A program made the position numbers and the translations under genes. A DNA stretch of 64,000 nt, taken from positions 806,001 through 870,000 of the forward strand of contig CP087216.1 in assembly GCA_020912385.1 (NCBI GenBank). The letters run 5' to 3'. This DNA is from Neofusicoccum parvum. Taxonomy: Eukaryota; Ascomycota; Dothideomycetes; Botryosphaeriales; Botryosphaeriaceae. The notes under the pieces were generated by a model, which saw nothing but the letters and a program-made list of their open reading frames with translations, was not told where the DNA came from and ran no database searches. Shown here piece after piece: positions 29,619 through 41,098 of this stretch (positions within the stretch are counted from its first letter, which is position 1; each line of letters begins with the position of its first letter).

Positions 29619-31087
29619 TTACAAACGCGCCTTTGGGAAAGCGCGCGACTTCGGCGACCATTTCGCGTAGGGGTGGTCGATCGTCGAGGGTATCAAATGA
29701 TCTACTTCCAACGTGTTCACGAAGCCCGGATGCACCTGGCTCAAGTCCGTTATTCCGAGCATCTTCATCGACGTCTCCAACTCGTCCCGCATCACTGTGA
29801 ATCGAGCCTAGTTAGTGACCATTCAACCCGCAAGGAATACGTGAAGGGAACTCACCATCAATGAAATGCTCCACACCCTCGCGCCCGTAGTTTAGTGCGT
29901 ACAAGAAGTGCCTGCCCATCCCCACCGCCGTCGCGCCCAGACACAGGCACTTCAGGATATCCGTGCCGCGCCTAACGCCGCCGTCGACGTACACCTCCAG
30001 CTTCTCAAACACCTCGGGCGCGCACTTCTGCAGCTCCAGGAGGATCAGCACAGCGGGCGGCGAGGTGTCCAAGCTCCTGCCGCCGTGGTTGCTCAACACG
30101 ATGCCCTGCACGCCCGCCTCGGCAGCGAGCCGCGCGTCGGCGGCGCCCTGGATGCCCTTCAGCACGATGGGCAGGTCCGTCACGCTGCGCAGCCACCGCA
30201 GGTCGTCCCACGTGAGGCTCGCGTCGATGTAGCTGCCCATGATGCGGCCGAGGCCGCCGCCCTTCTTGTCGTTGAGGGCCTTGGCGCCCGTCATTGGCGC
30301 CGAGATGGACTCGTCGGCGCGCACGCGCTCGTCGGCCTCGCGCTTGCCCGGGACGGGCGCGTCGACGGTGACGAAGATCGCCTTGATGCCCCTCGGCAGC
30401 GAGGCCAGCAGCCGCTCCGACGCGCGGCGGTCGCGGTTGACGTACAGCTGGAAGAAGAACGGGTGGTCCGGCGGGGCGCACGGCAGGATTTGGTCGACGG
30501 GGTAGGACGCGTTAGTCGAGATCTAGTAGCCGGTTAGTCGTGCTGCTCCTGCGTCGCCGTACGCTGCCCCGAGCCCGCCGTGGGGCGGGCTGTGGTGATT
30601 CATCGATGCTGCGCCGGGGGGAGGGTCTCCAACTCACTGTCTGCGCCACGCCCCTGCTCCCGCAGGCCGCCGCCATCGCCTTCTCGCCCTCCGGGTGCAC
30701 CAGTCTCGCCATGGCGGCCGGGCTCACGAACAGCGGCACCTGCACGTCGCAGCCCAGGATGCGGGTGCGGGTGTTTACGCTGCTCACGTCCTTGAGCACG
30801 CGCGGCCGCCACCATATCCGCTCGAAGTTGCTCTTGTTCGCGTCGCGCGTGATCTCGTCCGTCGCGGCGCTCGAGTAGAACGCCCACGTCTTCTGCGCCA
30901 GCGTCCGCGACGCCACCGACTCGAAGTCGTACGAGTTGAGCAGCGTGTCCAGCGGCGGCTTCTCGTGCAGCTGCAGCTCCGCCGTCGCGGTGGGCGGCGG
31001 CTTGGCGCTGGGTGGGTGTGAGGGTGTGATGTTGAGCTGCGCCTCCAGATCCTCTATCCGGTACGGCAGTTGCTTTGGGTCGGCCAT
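29619..31087 (-). CDS. FMN-dependent 2-hydroxyacid dehydrogenase (lactate dehydrogenase/oxidase-like, without cytochrome b5)
   Basis: Three exons (31087-30638, 30522-29856, 29794-29619; introns 115 and 61 nt) encode 430 residues. The FMN-binding TIM barrel is complete: WAFYSSAATDE near the start, the FFQLYVNRDR substrate strand, the catalytic Lys in VLKGIQ (about 270) and the base His in NHGGRSLD (about 294), then the phosphate-binding VYVDGGVRRG. The N-terminus begins with the linker that in flavocytochrome b2 follows cytochrome b5 (RIEDLEAQ, KPPLDTLLNSYDFE), but the heme domain is absent. No mitochondrial presequence or peroxisomal SKL is seen. It probably oxidises lactate or a similar 2-hydroxyacid with an acceptor other than cytochrome c. 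Substrate is not determined. Confidence 0.88.
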
Positions 31088-31802
31088 GGTGGAAGCGTGA
31101 GAGTCAATGGCGAGAGCAGAAGAGAGGGAGAGAACAGAAGGCGCGTGGAGAGCTCAATGGGATTTTTACTAAAGTCTACAGGGGACCAGGCGGTTAAGAA
31201 GAAGCTGCAGGAGCTCACCAGAAGCTCTCATTGCCGGAAAATTAATTCCGTCACGACAGCTCCTCCACGAGGCTCAAGCCATGGGCATCGTCAGGCCGGC
31301 TGGGGAATGGTGTGGATCGCATGGAGGCGGGTGACGTCGGCGACCGGCGTCTGCGCGCATTGCGGGGAGGCGGAGGGCCGCGCTTCGGCTGCATCGGTGA
31401 GAAGACCGGCCGACCTTTCCGATGTCGGCAATCGGGATTCTATTCCCAATGTGGATCTGTACCCTGCCCTGTATCGCCAGCCTTCAACGTCGACTCGTGC
31501 TTGTTCATCGGGATTCTAGAGCTCTCAGTCATAAGAAGGGCCTGGGCTGCTGTGCCCAGTCTTCGAGTTCTTCCACGAAACAGAAGCCGTCAATCCTGCC
31601 AGTGCGCTGCAATGATCGCTGTTCATTCTGTCTATCGCGATAGTATACGCAAGCATCAGCCTGCTATTATGTTGTTGAACTTTTGGGCTTTCTGTCCATC
31701 CAATATGAGACTTCCTCACTGTGGGGCATGTTGAAGCCTTGCTCCTTCCAACCACCACCCTTTTTCTCACCAACCCCCTTTTCCCAATTTCCATTCCAAT
31801 TT
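31088..31802. other. Intergenic, tandem minus-strand genes
   Basis: This 715-bp spacer contains the promoter of the hydroxyacid dehydrogenase and the 3' UTR of the cytidylyltransferase gene. A pyrimidine-rich tract runs at about 31735-31830. I see no gene. Confidence 0.5.
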
Positions 31803-33406
31803 CTACGACCGCCTCTCCCTCTCAGCCTCACGCTCGGCCTCCTTGGCCCTGGCCTCCTTTTCCATTTCCTCTCTACGCTTGATTGCCTCTTCGCCAGCAC
31901 CCTTCACGCCCTTCTTCCGTTGCCGCTCTTCATACAACGCACGACTGGCCATGATGCGGTCAACGATCTCGCCAGCGTTGACATGCTGGAACTCGTGTGC
32001 AGGAACCTCCCGGAAGATATTAAGCGTCTTTGCGTCCACGTAGGGGTCCTCGACAGACGGCATGAAAGCGGTGGGTCCGTGGTACACTGTGTCCGGTGTA
32101 CCGTAGGGAAGCGAATTGAGGAAGGCAGGGGTAGGCGTGAAGGGAGCGGAGAAGACAACGGCGTTGATGTACTGTTGTTTAGTGTGATCAGTAGGTTGCA
32201 TCTACCAGCTGAAGCTCAGAACATACCTTGCACTGCAAAACGCAGAGGCCGCGCTCGAATATGTTCATGATGGGGTAGTTGATGCCCTTCCAGTGGTTGA
32301 TGACCTCGTCATCATGGACACCAGCAACCACGTAGACAGGACTGTAGTCCGCACCGCTTTCGGTGATACGCTGCTGTACTGCCTCAGAGGAATACCAATC
32401 ACGCTTCTTGCCCTCCTCTTCCTCGAGGATAGCAACCTGACGCAGGAACTCGATATGGCCGGAAGAGAAGAGGTCGAAGCCGCCATCAACGTAGACAATG
32501 CGCTGCCCCTTGCGAGGAGCAGTACCGGCGACCATCTTGGTACACTTCCCAGTGCCATTGGCCGCACTAGGCTCTGCAGCCTTGTCCTGCTCTCCGTGCC
32601 ACACCCACACTTCACTGCCGGGAGCCAGACCAGATGCGTCAGTCGCATATGCCCTGATTCTCTCCTTCATCTCCGCTCCCGTTCTCTTCCTCTCCTCTTC
32701 GCTCCCGCTGCCCTCCTCGCCGGCCAGGACTTTCTCCAAGTTCTTGATGAAGTGGCCCTTGGTGCACAGGAGCATGCGGCCGACCAGGTCGGTTGTGGAA
32801 ATGCCAGGCGTGCGCTTCACGATCTTGAAGCGGCCAGCGGCCTTCACGAAGCGATAGCAGTCCTCGCCCGAAGCGTCTGAGGTGATGTCGTCGCCGTGGA
32901 CGACATACTTGCAGCCATAGTGCGAGATCCACGGCAGCGAGGTCACGTACGGGGCGTGGGGGATCGACTTGGTGGCCCAGCGACAGGCGTCTACGGCAGC
33001 AGTGCTGGACTCGGCGTCAGCAGAGCGGCGGCTGCGGGAGACAAGTTCGGACAGACCGTTCCTTTAGGGTCATGACCGTGGGGCCCTTGTTCTCGAGGAT
33101 GGCCTCGTCCGAGTGTACGCCGACGAGCAGCTCGGTGCCCAGCTGGCGGGCCTGCAGCATGGCGCCGGCATGGCCTAGAGCGAATTGAGGGTTACTGAGG
33201 GCGCGCACAGCGGCCGCGGCGGGAGGGCGCACCGTGATGGCTGAAGTCGAAGCAGCCGTCTATCCAAATGCGATCCTCACCAATGGGCACGTCATCCTGC
33301 GGGTCGACGGGCCACTGGCCGGGCTGGGGAACGTGTTCGGCTGTTTCAGACTACTCGAGAGTCAGCGCGGGGTGCGAGGAGCAACGGCATCGTGGCGCAC
33401 ACTCAT
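31803..33406 (-). CDS. ECT1: Ethanolamine-phosphate cytidylyltransferase
   Basis: Five exons (33406-33403, 33340-33233, 33174-33057, 33004-32227, 32171-31803) encode 458 residues. It makes CDP-ethanolamine from CTP and phosphoethanolamine in the Kennedy pathway. The first exon is only ATGA; without it the conserved EDRIWIDGCFDFSHHG region has an upstream stop and no ATG, and with it the N-terminus reads MTEHVPQPGQWPVD. The catalytic HxGH motif (HHGHAG) is at about 36-39, formed across an intron. The second cytidylyltransferase repeat (about 245-390) has FDLFSSGH, so the first His of HxGH is Ser; only the first site may be catalytic. The C-terminus is a charged coiled coil. The third intron has a GTCTGT donor, less usual but still GT. 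Confidence 0.93.
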
Positions 33407-34146
33407 GGCGATGTTTGAGACGGCGGTCGTGAGCTTAGGAGGTCCCACGGTTCGAGGACGGAGCTGGCCAGCGGTGGCGGCTAGCCCTGCGAGGCCCAGC
33501 ACAGCGCGAGGGGCAGCGCGGGGCTCGCAGCCGTCGCTCAGGGACCAGGGGCCGCGGCCGCGCAGCCGAGAAAATGATGCAACAAAGCCCCAGCTGCGCC
33601 CGCTCTCCCCAGCAGCACTGCGCGCCGCGGCCCAGATGCCGCGTCGGGGGCGCGCGCATGGCCGCGGGACCCATCGTGCCACCCACGCCGTGTCTGCGCC
33701 CGTGTTTCGCGGTGGTGCTCCAGCGACTCGCTGCGCGCTGCCGTCGCGCTCGGCCGCTCTCTCGGCCGCCTGGGACCAGGCTGCTAGGCCAGCCTGTGCC
33801 AGCTCTCAACTCTGCCCTGACGCGCCACCGTTGCGACTCGCCCGGTGCCACCGCATGACTCGGCGGGCGCGGGCCTCTGGCACGTCCGCCGCCCTCAATG
33901 CCTCGACGATCATATCGCGCGCGAACAGCTGTGCAATTTGCGCGCACATCATTCATCAGCGGATTCGCTCGCTGCCAAACATGTCCCACTGCGACTCCGA
34001 ATCCGCTTGCCAGCCCTGGACGCCGCGCTCGTAGTGACGGCAGACGATTCGCGGCACGCAGCGCGACTGTCGGCGCCTCACGATTGGCTTAGGCGCGCTT
34101 CCCTCACCACAGCCTCTCCCGTCCCTGACCCCTGGGCCTGGGCATC
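33407..34146. other. Divergent promoter region, GC-rich
   Basis: This 740-bp spacer lies between ECT1 (minus strand) and the gene starting at 34147 (plus strand). It is GC-rich, has long spurious open frames on both strands and shows no TATA box, as is common for housekeeping promoters. Confidence 0.5.
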
Positions 34147-35651
34147 ATGGTCTCCTCCTCCACCGCGCCGACCTCAACCACGGGCGCGTCCTCGTTCCTG
34201 CCGCGCAAACCGTCGCTCTTCCGCCGCGACAGATCGCGCAACAAAGACGGCGCCGACCTGCCTCCCCGCAGCAGCACGCCCCAGCCCACGCGATCGGTGA
34301 CGCCCGTCCCGCCCATCGACGAGTCAGAGGCTGTTTCGAGCAGCTCGCCGTCACATCGTAAAACGCATTCCTCGCGGCACAGCTTCGCCTCCTCCGTCGC
34401 AGACTTCGGCTCTAGCCTGCGCAGGTCTGCCTCCCTGCGCTCCTCGTCGTCGAATTCCGCCAAGGAGCAGCCTCTCTCGTCTTCCCTGGCCCACGCCACC
34501 ATCTCGCCCGAAAAGCCTACCTTCCCCCCCAATGCCTCGTCCAAGCACACCCTCTCGCTCGCTACTTTCACGCGCGGTCGCCAGAAGTCCCACGACGCCA
34601 GTGCAGGAGTAGGCCCACTGCCCGAAGCCCCCAAAACACCTTTCGGAATGACCAGCAGCGTCCCCGCCACGCACCAGCTGTGGGCGTCCCGGCCCTCGGG
34701 CACCGCGCACTCGAACATGAACTTTGGCCAGAGCAGCGGGCCTCTGGGTGCGCCCGCGAACATCCCCTCGGTCCCGCCGACTACCGGCGGCCACAACCCG
34801 CACGCCGTCTTCCAGCACATCCACGACATGTCCTCAAAGCGCATATCCACACTGGACTACCTCCGAAAAGCGTGAGTCTTGGCCCATCCATGTCCGCGCG
34901 CCGCTTGCTGACCGCCATCTGCAGACACGACGGGCGAGTGTACTGGTTCAACACGCTCCTCTTCAGCAAGTCCGACCTGAACAAGCTCCCATATTTCTCG
35001 CCGCGCAACCTTTCCAAGCGCGCGACAAACTATCTGCTCCTCGGCTTCTCTCTGCCAACCATCCTTGACCTCAATTCGAACAGCGCCGCCGACTACCTTC
35101 GTGCCCTCAACGCCCTCCTCATTGAATTCGAGACGTATCAATCAATCCATCCGCCCGATGGCAGCATGCCAAGCAGCCTGAGCCGCGGTCGCGTGGCGGG
35201 CATGTTCAAGAGGGCGACGCACGCCGCATCCGGGGCAGCGAAGGGCCGGCGACAGAGTTCAGCCACGGAGATCGGATTCCCGGAACTCAGCGACACGGGA
35301 TCGACGAGCACGCCCATGATGGTGCCGAGCGCCGAGCACAGCGATCACCTGCTCCCCGGCGAGGAATACACGCATCTCATGACGCCGCACCTGCCCTTCG
35401 AGCCGGACTTCTTCGAGACGTTCTCGACGCTGTGCGACGTCCTGATCGACTGCTACACGAAGGTCATGAGCCTGGTGAACGGCCCGGAAACGTGCGGCCC
35501 CGGGGTTGGCGAGCTGTTTGCGAAGGCGGATGCGCGTGTGCGGAAGATCATCGTGGCGGGCGTGGTCCGGGAGTTTGAAGACGCCAGTCGTTCCGGCGTG
35601 AAACAGGAGGTTGCAGGCGTCGGCAAGGTGGTTCTGGGTGGGCTGATGTAA
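34147..35651 (+). CDS. Conserved ascomycete protein of unknown function
   Basis: Two exons (34147-34871, 34925-35651; intron 53 nt) encode 483 residues. The first about 215 residues are Ser/Pro/Thr-rich and probably disordered, with basic clusters that could be phosphorylated. A structured part begins around VFQHIHDMSSKRISTLDYLRKA just before the intron and continues with HDGRVYWFNTLLFSKSDL and the hydrophobic NYLLLGFSLPTILDL. After a Ser-rich insert comes a C-terminal helical region (FEPDFFETFSTLCDVLIDCY). I recognise this as the pattern of a conserved fungal protein but know no function. There is no signal peptide or obvious transmembrane segment. The intron splits the Ala codon in KAHDG. 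Confidence 0.82.
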
Positions 35652-36521
35652 ATCGGCGAATATACCCGGGCTTAAGTCCACATTTCGATTTCGCAGGAGG
35701 AGGGCGTTTTTTCGAGGTAAGAAGCGGGTCTCATGGAACGGGCCGGCCGGCATTGGGCAGGCATGACTGCACGACCATGGCATAGCATTGGGTGGCATCT
35801 AACGCCTTTTCTTTGGATATATGGATACAGGAGGTGGGTGGAGAGCACATGATACCTTCCGCTGCGGATTGAGCAGACGGAATCTGGAGGAGGCTGGGTT
35901 GACGGGGTTCGGTTGGTCTTGTGTTTTACTGCATCATATACCACACTCGGTTTTTTTGTTCGACTGCAGCACTGGGAAGCGGAGGTGCGGTTAGTGCGCA
36001 AGTTCTAATAGGGCAGAGTTGCTCCGGCCGGTGGTAGGTGGTGAGTTTATGGAAGCTTAAGTGGGTCGGAGTTACTGGGCATGGGAAAGGATAAGGCGGG
36101 ACAAGAGTGCGACATATATACCTAATAGTAATAACAGGAAATCTAGCAACAGAAGCAGGCGTCTAGGAGACGACAGTGAAGGGTCAACGTCCAATGGCAG
36201 ACGCCGCAGCTCCAGGCCGACGCAGACCGACACCAAGAGGAAGCCGTCGCGGCGCCGGATCGGGGATGGGCGGACGTGCCACTGCATGCATGGCAAGGGC
36301 CGATCCGGGGAGGCGGCAGCCGGCGGTCAAGCCAGCCGACCGAGGCGCGGCGCGGTGGTGACGACATGAGCTTGAGCTTAACGCTCCACGTCGAACGAGC
36401 TTTGTCCTACCGTAGCTGATAAAGCTTGCATGGTCCCCGTCGCCGTCAACCTTGCGGCCCAGAACGAATTCCCCGCTCTCCCTCCTCCCGCTAGCATCTC
36501 GGCTCGCGCAGGCCCAGCAGG
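35652..36521. other. Intergenic
   Basis: This 870-bp spacer runs between two plus-strand genes. It should hold the 3' UTR of the upstream gene and the promoter of the 5-alpha-reductase-like gene. I see no other feature. Confidence 0.45.
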
Positions 36522-37739
36522 ATGGCGATAATTCAGAATTTGCTCCCGCCGTCGCGCGAGAACTGGGAGCTCATCAACCAAGCTTGGCAGCTCTTCCCCG
36601 TGGTACGCACGCGTGCACCCCGCGTCTTTTGAGCCCATCCGGACGCTTCCGTGAGCGCAGACGCGTTGCGGGAGGACGTCGCTCTGCTCTCTCGCCAGTC
36701 ACCCCGCCGCACCTGCACACAGTTCCAGACACCCGCCTCTGCCTCTTCCCCGCACGCGTCTCAGTCATGACTGACACGGTGAAAACAGTTTGCAGCCGTC
36801 CAATGGTTCACCGACTGGTACCCGCAGGGCAAAACATCGTCGGACTCGCGCTGGAACTTACCGGGCAAGTGGGCGTGGTTTTTCATGGAGATACCCGGGT
36901 TCATCACCCTGCTGTACATCATGACGAGCCTGCCGAAAGAGCTTGGCCTGACCGAGCCGCTGCCTTGGGGCAACTGGACGATGGCTGGGATGTTTGTGAG
37001 TGCTCTCTCTCCTTACCCCGCCGGCACCTCCAATAGCTCCTTGCCTTTCTCCCACCGTTCCCTGGTCGTTGTCCTACACGACAGACGTCACCCGCCGCCG
37101 CCCCCAGCCTCGAGAACCGACAAAAGCAAAGCCCGACCGACTGACACGCGGCACACACAGACGATCCACTACCTCTACCGCGCGATCCTCGCCCCGCTCT
37201 TCCTCAACCCCAGCATGTCGCCCATCCACCCGCTCGTCGCCTTCTTCGCCGCCTGCTGGCAGCTGACCAACGCGACCTGCATCGGCGGCTGGCTGGGCGG
37301 CCACGGCCCGCGCACGCCGCACGACTGGGCCGGCCACCTCTACTACATGGAGATCGGCCTGGTCGTCTGGGGCTGGGGCCTGCTCGCCAACATGTACCAC
37401 GACGACGACCTGCGCGAGATCCGCCGCGCCGCCGCGAGGCGCCAGCACAAGGAGGCCGAGAAGACGGGGGTGAAGGTCGAGGGCGTCGACAAGGTGTACA
37501 TGATCCCGAAGAACGGGCTGTTCAGGTGGGTGCTGTACGCGCATTATCTGTGCGAGTGGATCGAGTGGACGGGGTTCTGGATGGTGGGCGGCTGGGCCTG
37601 CACGCCTGCGAGGAGCTTCGTGCTGAATGAGATTTCGACCATGCTGCCGAGGGCGGTGCAGGGGAAGAGGTGGTACGTCGAGAAGTTCGGGAAGGACAAG
37701 GTAGGGAACAGGAAGGCGGTTATTCCGGGGCTGATTTGA
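36522..37739 (+). CDS. 3-oxo-5-alpha-steroid 4-dehydrogenase-like membrane reductase (DET2/SRD5A family)
   Basis: Three exons (36522-36602, 36789-36995, 37161-37739; introns 186 and 165 nt) encode 288 residues. The second intron is a multiple of three with no stop, so unspliced RNA would still read through. Family features are DSRWNLPGKWAW, the strongly conserved HYLYRAILAPL after the second intron, and the C-terminal NADPH-binding block KVYMIPKNGLFRW..HYLCEWIEW..GGW, ending in FGK-type residues. Several hydrophobic helices place it in the ER membrane. The family reduces the 4,5 double bond of 3-oxo steroids or related enones with NADPH; the fungal substrate is not known. The start is inferred from MAIIQNLLPPSRENW, which fits the family. 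Confidence 0.88.
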
Positions 37740-38101
37740 GATGCCCGCTACGAAGGGTTGAGCGCTGCTTTTCCTGGTTGTGGAGCGTATAGCGTGTGAC
37801 AGATATCCAGGAATGCCGGTGACAGTGGAATAATAATGTATAATCCAGTATATGTATAAGGGAACCCGTAGGAGAACCAGCGCCCTCCCGGCCCATCCAG
37901 TCTATAGTGTTGTTGAAGGGACATTATTTCGTGCAGCGTCCATCCACCTTGAGCAATCTCTCCAAGAACCATACACTCCAGCGAAGAACAAGGGTATCAT
38001 CAACAACAACCGCCTCGCTCTTCCCACCTCACCCACCCCTTTCAAGACCATCATTATACTCCCCCTTTTTTCTCTCCCATCCCAATTTCCCCCCTTCGCC
38101 A
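37740..38101. other. Intergenic between convergent genes
   Basis: This 362-bp spacer joins the 3' ends of the reductase gene and the MIC12 gene. A pyrimidine-rich tract near 38020-38100 is the only visible bias. Confidence 0.5.
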
Positions 38102-38558
38102 TCAATTCCCACCACCGCTTTTCCTCACCCGCTCCCACACCCCCCACACCGCGCCCTCCACCTGCCGGCCCACCTCCCTCCAATCCGTCTCCTGCGCCCT
38201 GCGCACCGCGCGCTCCACCTCCGCGTTCCACCGGTCCTTGGCGATGCCGCCGATGCCCTCGGTCCGCACCCGCAGCGACGGCGGCGTGTACGCGCGGTCC
38301 GGGTCGTAGATCTGCTTGAGCGTGTGCGACGACTGGCGCAGCGAGAGCGACTGCTGCAGGCGGTTGCGCTGGTGGACCAGGGACGAGAGGTAGAGCGCCG
38401 ACGAGGTGAGCGTGAGGCCGCCGAGCTGCGTGGTGGGGGGTGGAGGGTCAGCTGGGGTCGTTTGGCAGGGCGAGGGGCTGGTGGTGCGCGGTGGGGAGAT
38501 GAAGGGGGCGTAGGGGGCCGGTGGTGGGCGGACGTACGAAGCCGGCTGTGAAGCCCAT
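38102..38558 (-). CDS. MIC12: MICOS complex subunit Mic12 (Aim5)
   Basis: Two exons (38558-38538, 38425-38102; intron 112 nt) encode 114 residues. The first exon has only seven codons (MGFTAGF). The joined N-terminus, MGFTAGFLGGLTLTSSALYL, is a short transmembrane helix of the type found in fungal Mic12/Aim5. It is followed by VHQRNRLQQSLSLRQ and a C-terminal amphipathic region with KDRWNAEVERAVRRAQ. Mic12 sits in the mitochondrial inner membrane and helps hold cristae junctions as part of MICOS. The length matches the family. The start is fixed because only this exon joins in frame to the membrane helix. Confidence 0.85.
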
Positions 38559-39029
38559 GGTGTGCGGTTTGAGCGGGGGAGTGCTGCCGCGGAGTGCAGG
38601 AGCTCTGGTGCTTTGTTGCTTGCGCGCGGAGGTGTTTCGTCGCAGGGATGGCGGGCTGCGGCGTGAGGTGCTGCGTGCTTGGTGGGTGTGCGCGGGGAGG
38701 AGCAAGGCGGCGCGTGTCGGGAGAGCTGGTCGGCGGTAACGCGACGGCGACGGTTCGCGAAGCTTGGAGCTTCTGGGCAGGAGGTCGAGGATGGCGGCGA
38801 GGAAAGGCTGCGAGATTGATTAGAGCTCCGAGCACGGCGGCGATAGAGAGAGAGATTATCGGCGGAGCACGAGCACGAGCGCGCGAGCTAGCTGTTCTCC
38901 CGAGGCTCAGCCGAACGGGCTTCGTGGAGCCGCCGGTGGGCGTCGGCCGTCTTCTCATCCACGCTCGCGCCCAGTCTTTCGTTCTCTGGCTTGGCGATCG
39001 TTCAATTGAGTGGCTCACTGCGGGCAGTC
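38559..39029. other. Divergent promoter region
   Basis: This 471-bp spacer lies between MIC12 (minus strand) and ALG10 (plus strand). It is GC-rich without a TATA box. I see nothing else in it. Confidence 0.5.
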
Positions 39030-41076
39030 ATGGATCCTTCCGCCAGCTTCAAGGTCCTGGCCCTAGGCTTCACCCTGCTCCTCATTCCGTCTTGGGAATG
39101 GCTCTCGAAAACTTCTGCAGCTGTGCCGCTTCCGTACCTTGTGAGTACTTTGGGAAATGACACCTCGGCGGCAGAGTCAATCGCTCATGCATCTGTCAGG
39201 ACGAGGTCTTCCACGTTGGCCAGGCCCAGGTCTACTGCGCCGGAAATTTCACTCATTGGGATTCCAAGATCACCACTCCTCCGGGACTGTATGTGGAAAC
39301 AGGAAATGCTTGCCGGCTTTTGTACTGACTTACCTGAAGATACCTCCTTTCCTATCTGGTCTTTCGAGTTACCGGGCGTTGCGACATCTATGTGCTTCGC
39401 GCTCTGAACTGCTCGCTCGCTCTCTTCATTGCTCAAGTCTCGTTCTCCATTCTCGCTAGGCTATACGGTCTTCTCAAGCAGAAAAGCTCTGCTGAAGTTA
39501 CTGCTTCATCCGACGCGAGACAAGCAGTCCTCTTCACCAATGCTGTGCATACCGCTCTCAACATCTGTCTCTTCCCGCCGCTCTTCTTCTTTTTTGGACT
39601 TTACTATACTGATGTCCCGTCAACCTTCTTCGTGCTGTTGAGCTATTTCTACGCTTTGAAGGCACAGCAGAAAGAGGGAAAGAACATGAAGTTCTCGTCT
39701 GTCATCAACACGGTCGTGCTTGGAGTGGCCGCTCTTTTCTTCAGGCAAACGAACATTTTCTGGGTCGCCATCTTCCCCGCCGGCCTCGCTGTGGTTCAGG
39801 CACTCAAGAAATCAGCCCATCCTACGCCCGAGGATGCCAAGGAGGATACCTTCGGGGACGTCCTTCGTAACAGTCTGATGTACATGTCTGTCTATGACAG
39901 GCCAGTGCGCTACGCCTCTATTGAAGGTAATGATTCTTTTTGACTACCAAGGCTCGGAAAAAGATGCTGATTCCAGATTCAGACTACCTCAAAATGGTCA
40001 TTTCTCTCGCCGTTGCGGCTCTACGGAACCCAGTAACTGTCATCTATTCAGTCGCCCCATACGCAGTCCTTGTCGGCATTTTCGGAGGATTCGTTTTCTG
40101 GAATGGCGGAGTAGTTCTCGGTATTATTTCATCCCACCAGACTCCCCACCGAACAGCCCGCTAACCCACTCCACCAGGTGACAAATCCAACCACGTCGCC
40201 ACAATACACACTCCCCAAATGCTCTACATCTGGCCCTACATCACTTTCTTCTCCTTCCCCATCCTTCTCCCCAACATCCTCTCCACCGCCCTCTCCCTCT
40301 TCCCATCCCACATCATCCCTGCCCAGCTCCACACTTTCGTCAAACCTGGCCAGAAGCACCTCCTACCCCGCATCTGGGTTCTTGCTGCCTGTACCCTCCT
40401 TGCTACCGCTGCCGTCCACTTCAACACCATTATCCACCCCTTCACCCTCGCCGACAACCGTCACTACGTCTTCTACGTCTTCCGTATCCTGCGTCTGCAC
40501 CCCGCCATCAAATACCTCGCCGCACCCGTCTACGTCCTCAGTGGCTGGGCCGTCATCCAAGCGCTAGGCTCCTCATCAAGGTTAACCATCGCGGAGAGGA
40601 TCAAGGCCGTCCCCGCGGCCCCAGAAACTAAGGACGAAGACAAGAGCGAGGAGAAGGAAGAAGGGAAGGAGTCAAAACCGGAGCTTCCAGAGGGTGTCAA
40701 GAACGAGGACCTGGTTGAAGAGGGCTGCCAGGCCAGCTTCGTGCTGGTGTGGTTGGCCACTACGACGCTGAATCTGATCACGGCGCCGCTGGTCGAGCCG
40801 CGGTATTTCATCGTGCCGTGGGTGATGTGGAGGCTGCATTTCCCAATCAACGCGTCGGGTAAGGATGTCGTTCTGGGGAAGTCTGGGGCCGAGAAGGAGA
40901 AGGCGGAGGAGGAGCGGAAGAAGGATGGAAAGGGAGAAGACTATGGGCACAATAAGAGCTTGTGGGTGGAGACGGCGTGGTTTTTGGCGGTCAACGTGGT
41001 GACGGGGTATATTTTTCTGAACTGGGGGTTCTTGTGGCCGCAAGAGCCGGGGAAGCTGCAGAGGTTTATGTGGTAG
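39030..41076 (+). CDS. ALG10: Dolichyl-P-glucose alpha-1,2-glucosyltransferase (Alg10/Die2)
   Basis: Five exons (39030-39140, 39200-39288, 39340-39926, 39977-40120, 40178-41076; introns 50-59 nt) encode 609 residues. Alg10 adds the last, alpha-1,2-linked glucose to the lipid-linked N-glycan precursor in the ER. Family features are the [12 protein letters not shown] loop with its acidic residues right after the first membrane helix, [27 protein letters not shown], and [13 protein letters not shown]. Many hydrophobic helices span the length. A Lys/Glu-rich loop near the C-terminus is low in complexity. The first helix and start ([14 protein letters not shown]) are consistent with the family. 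A LINE is inserted 10 bp after the stop codon, so the native 3' UTR has been displaced. Confidence 0.93.
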
Positions 41077-41086
41077 AGGGTTTTGC

Positions 41087-41098
41087 CAAAAGTATATA
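41087..41098 (+). repeat. LINE target-site duplication, left copy
   Basis: CAAAAGTATATA, 10 bp after the ALG10 stop codon. The same 12 bases occur at 46241-46252 at the other end of the LINE. Confidence 0.8.
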
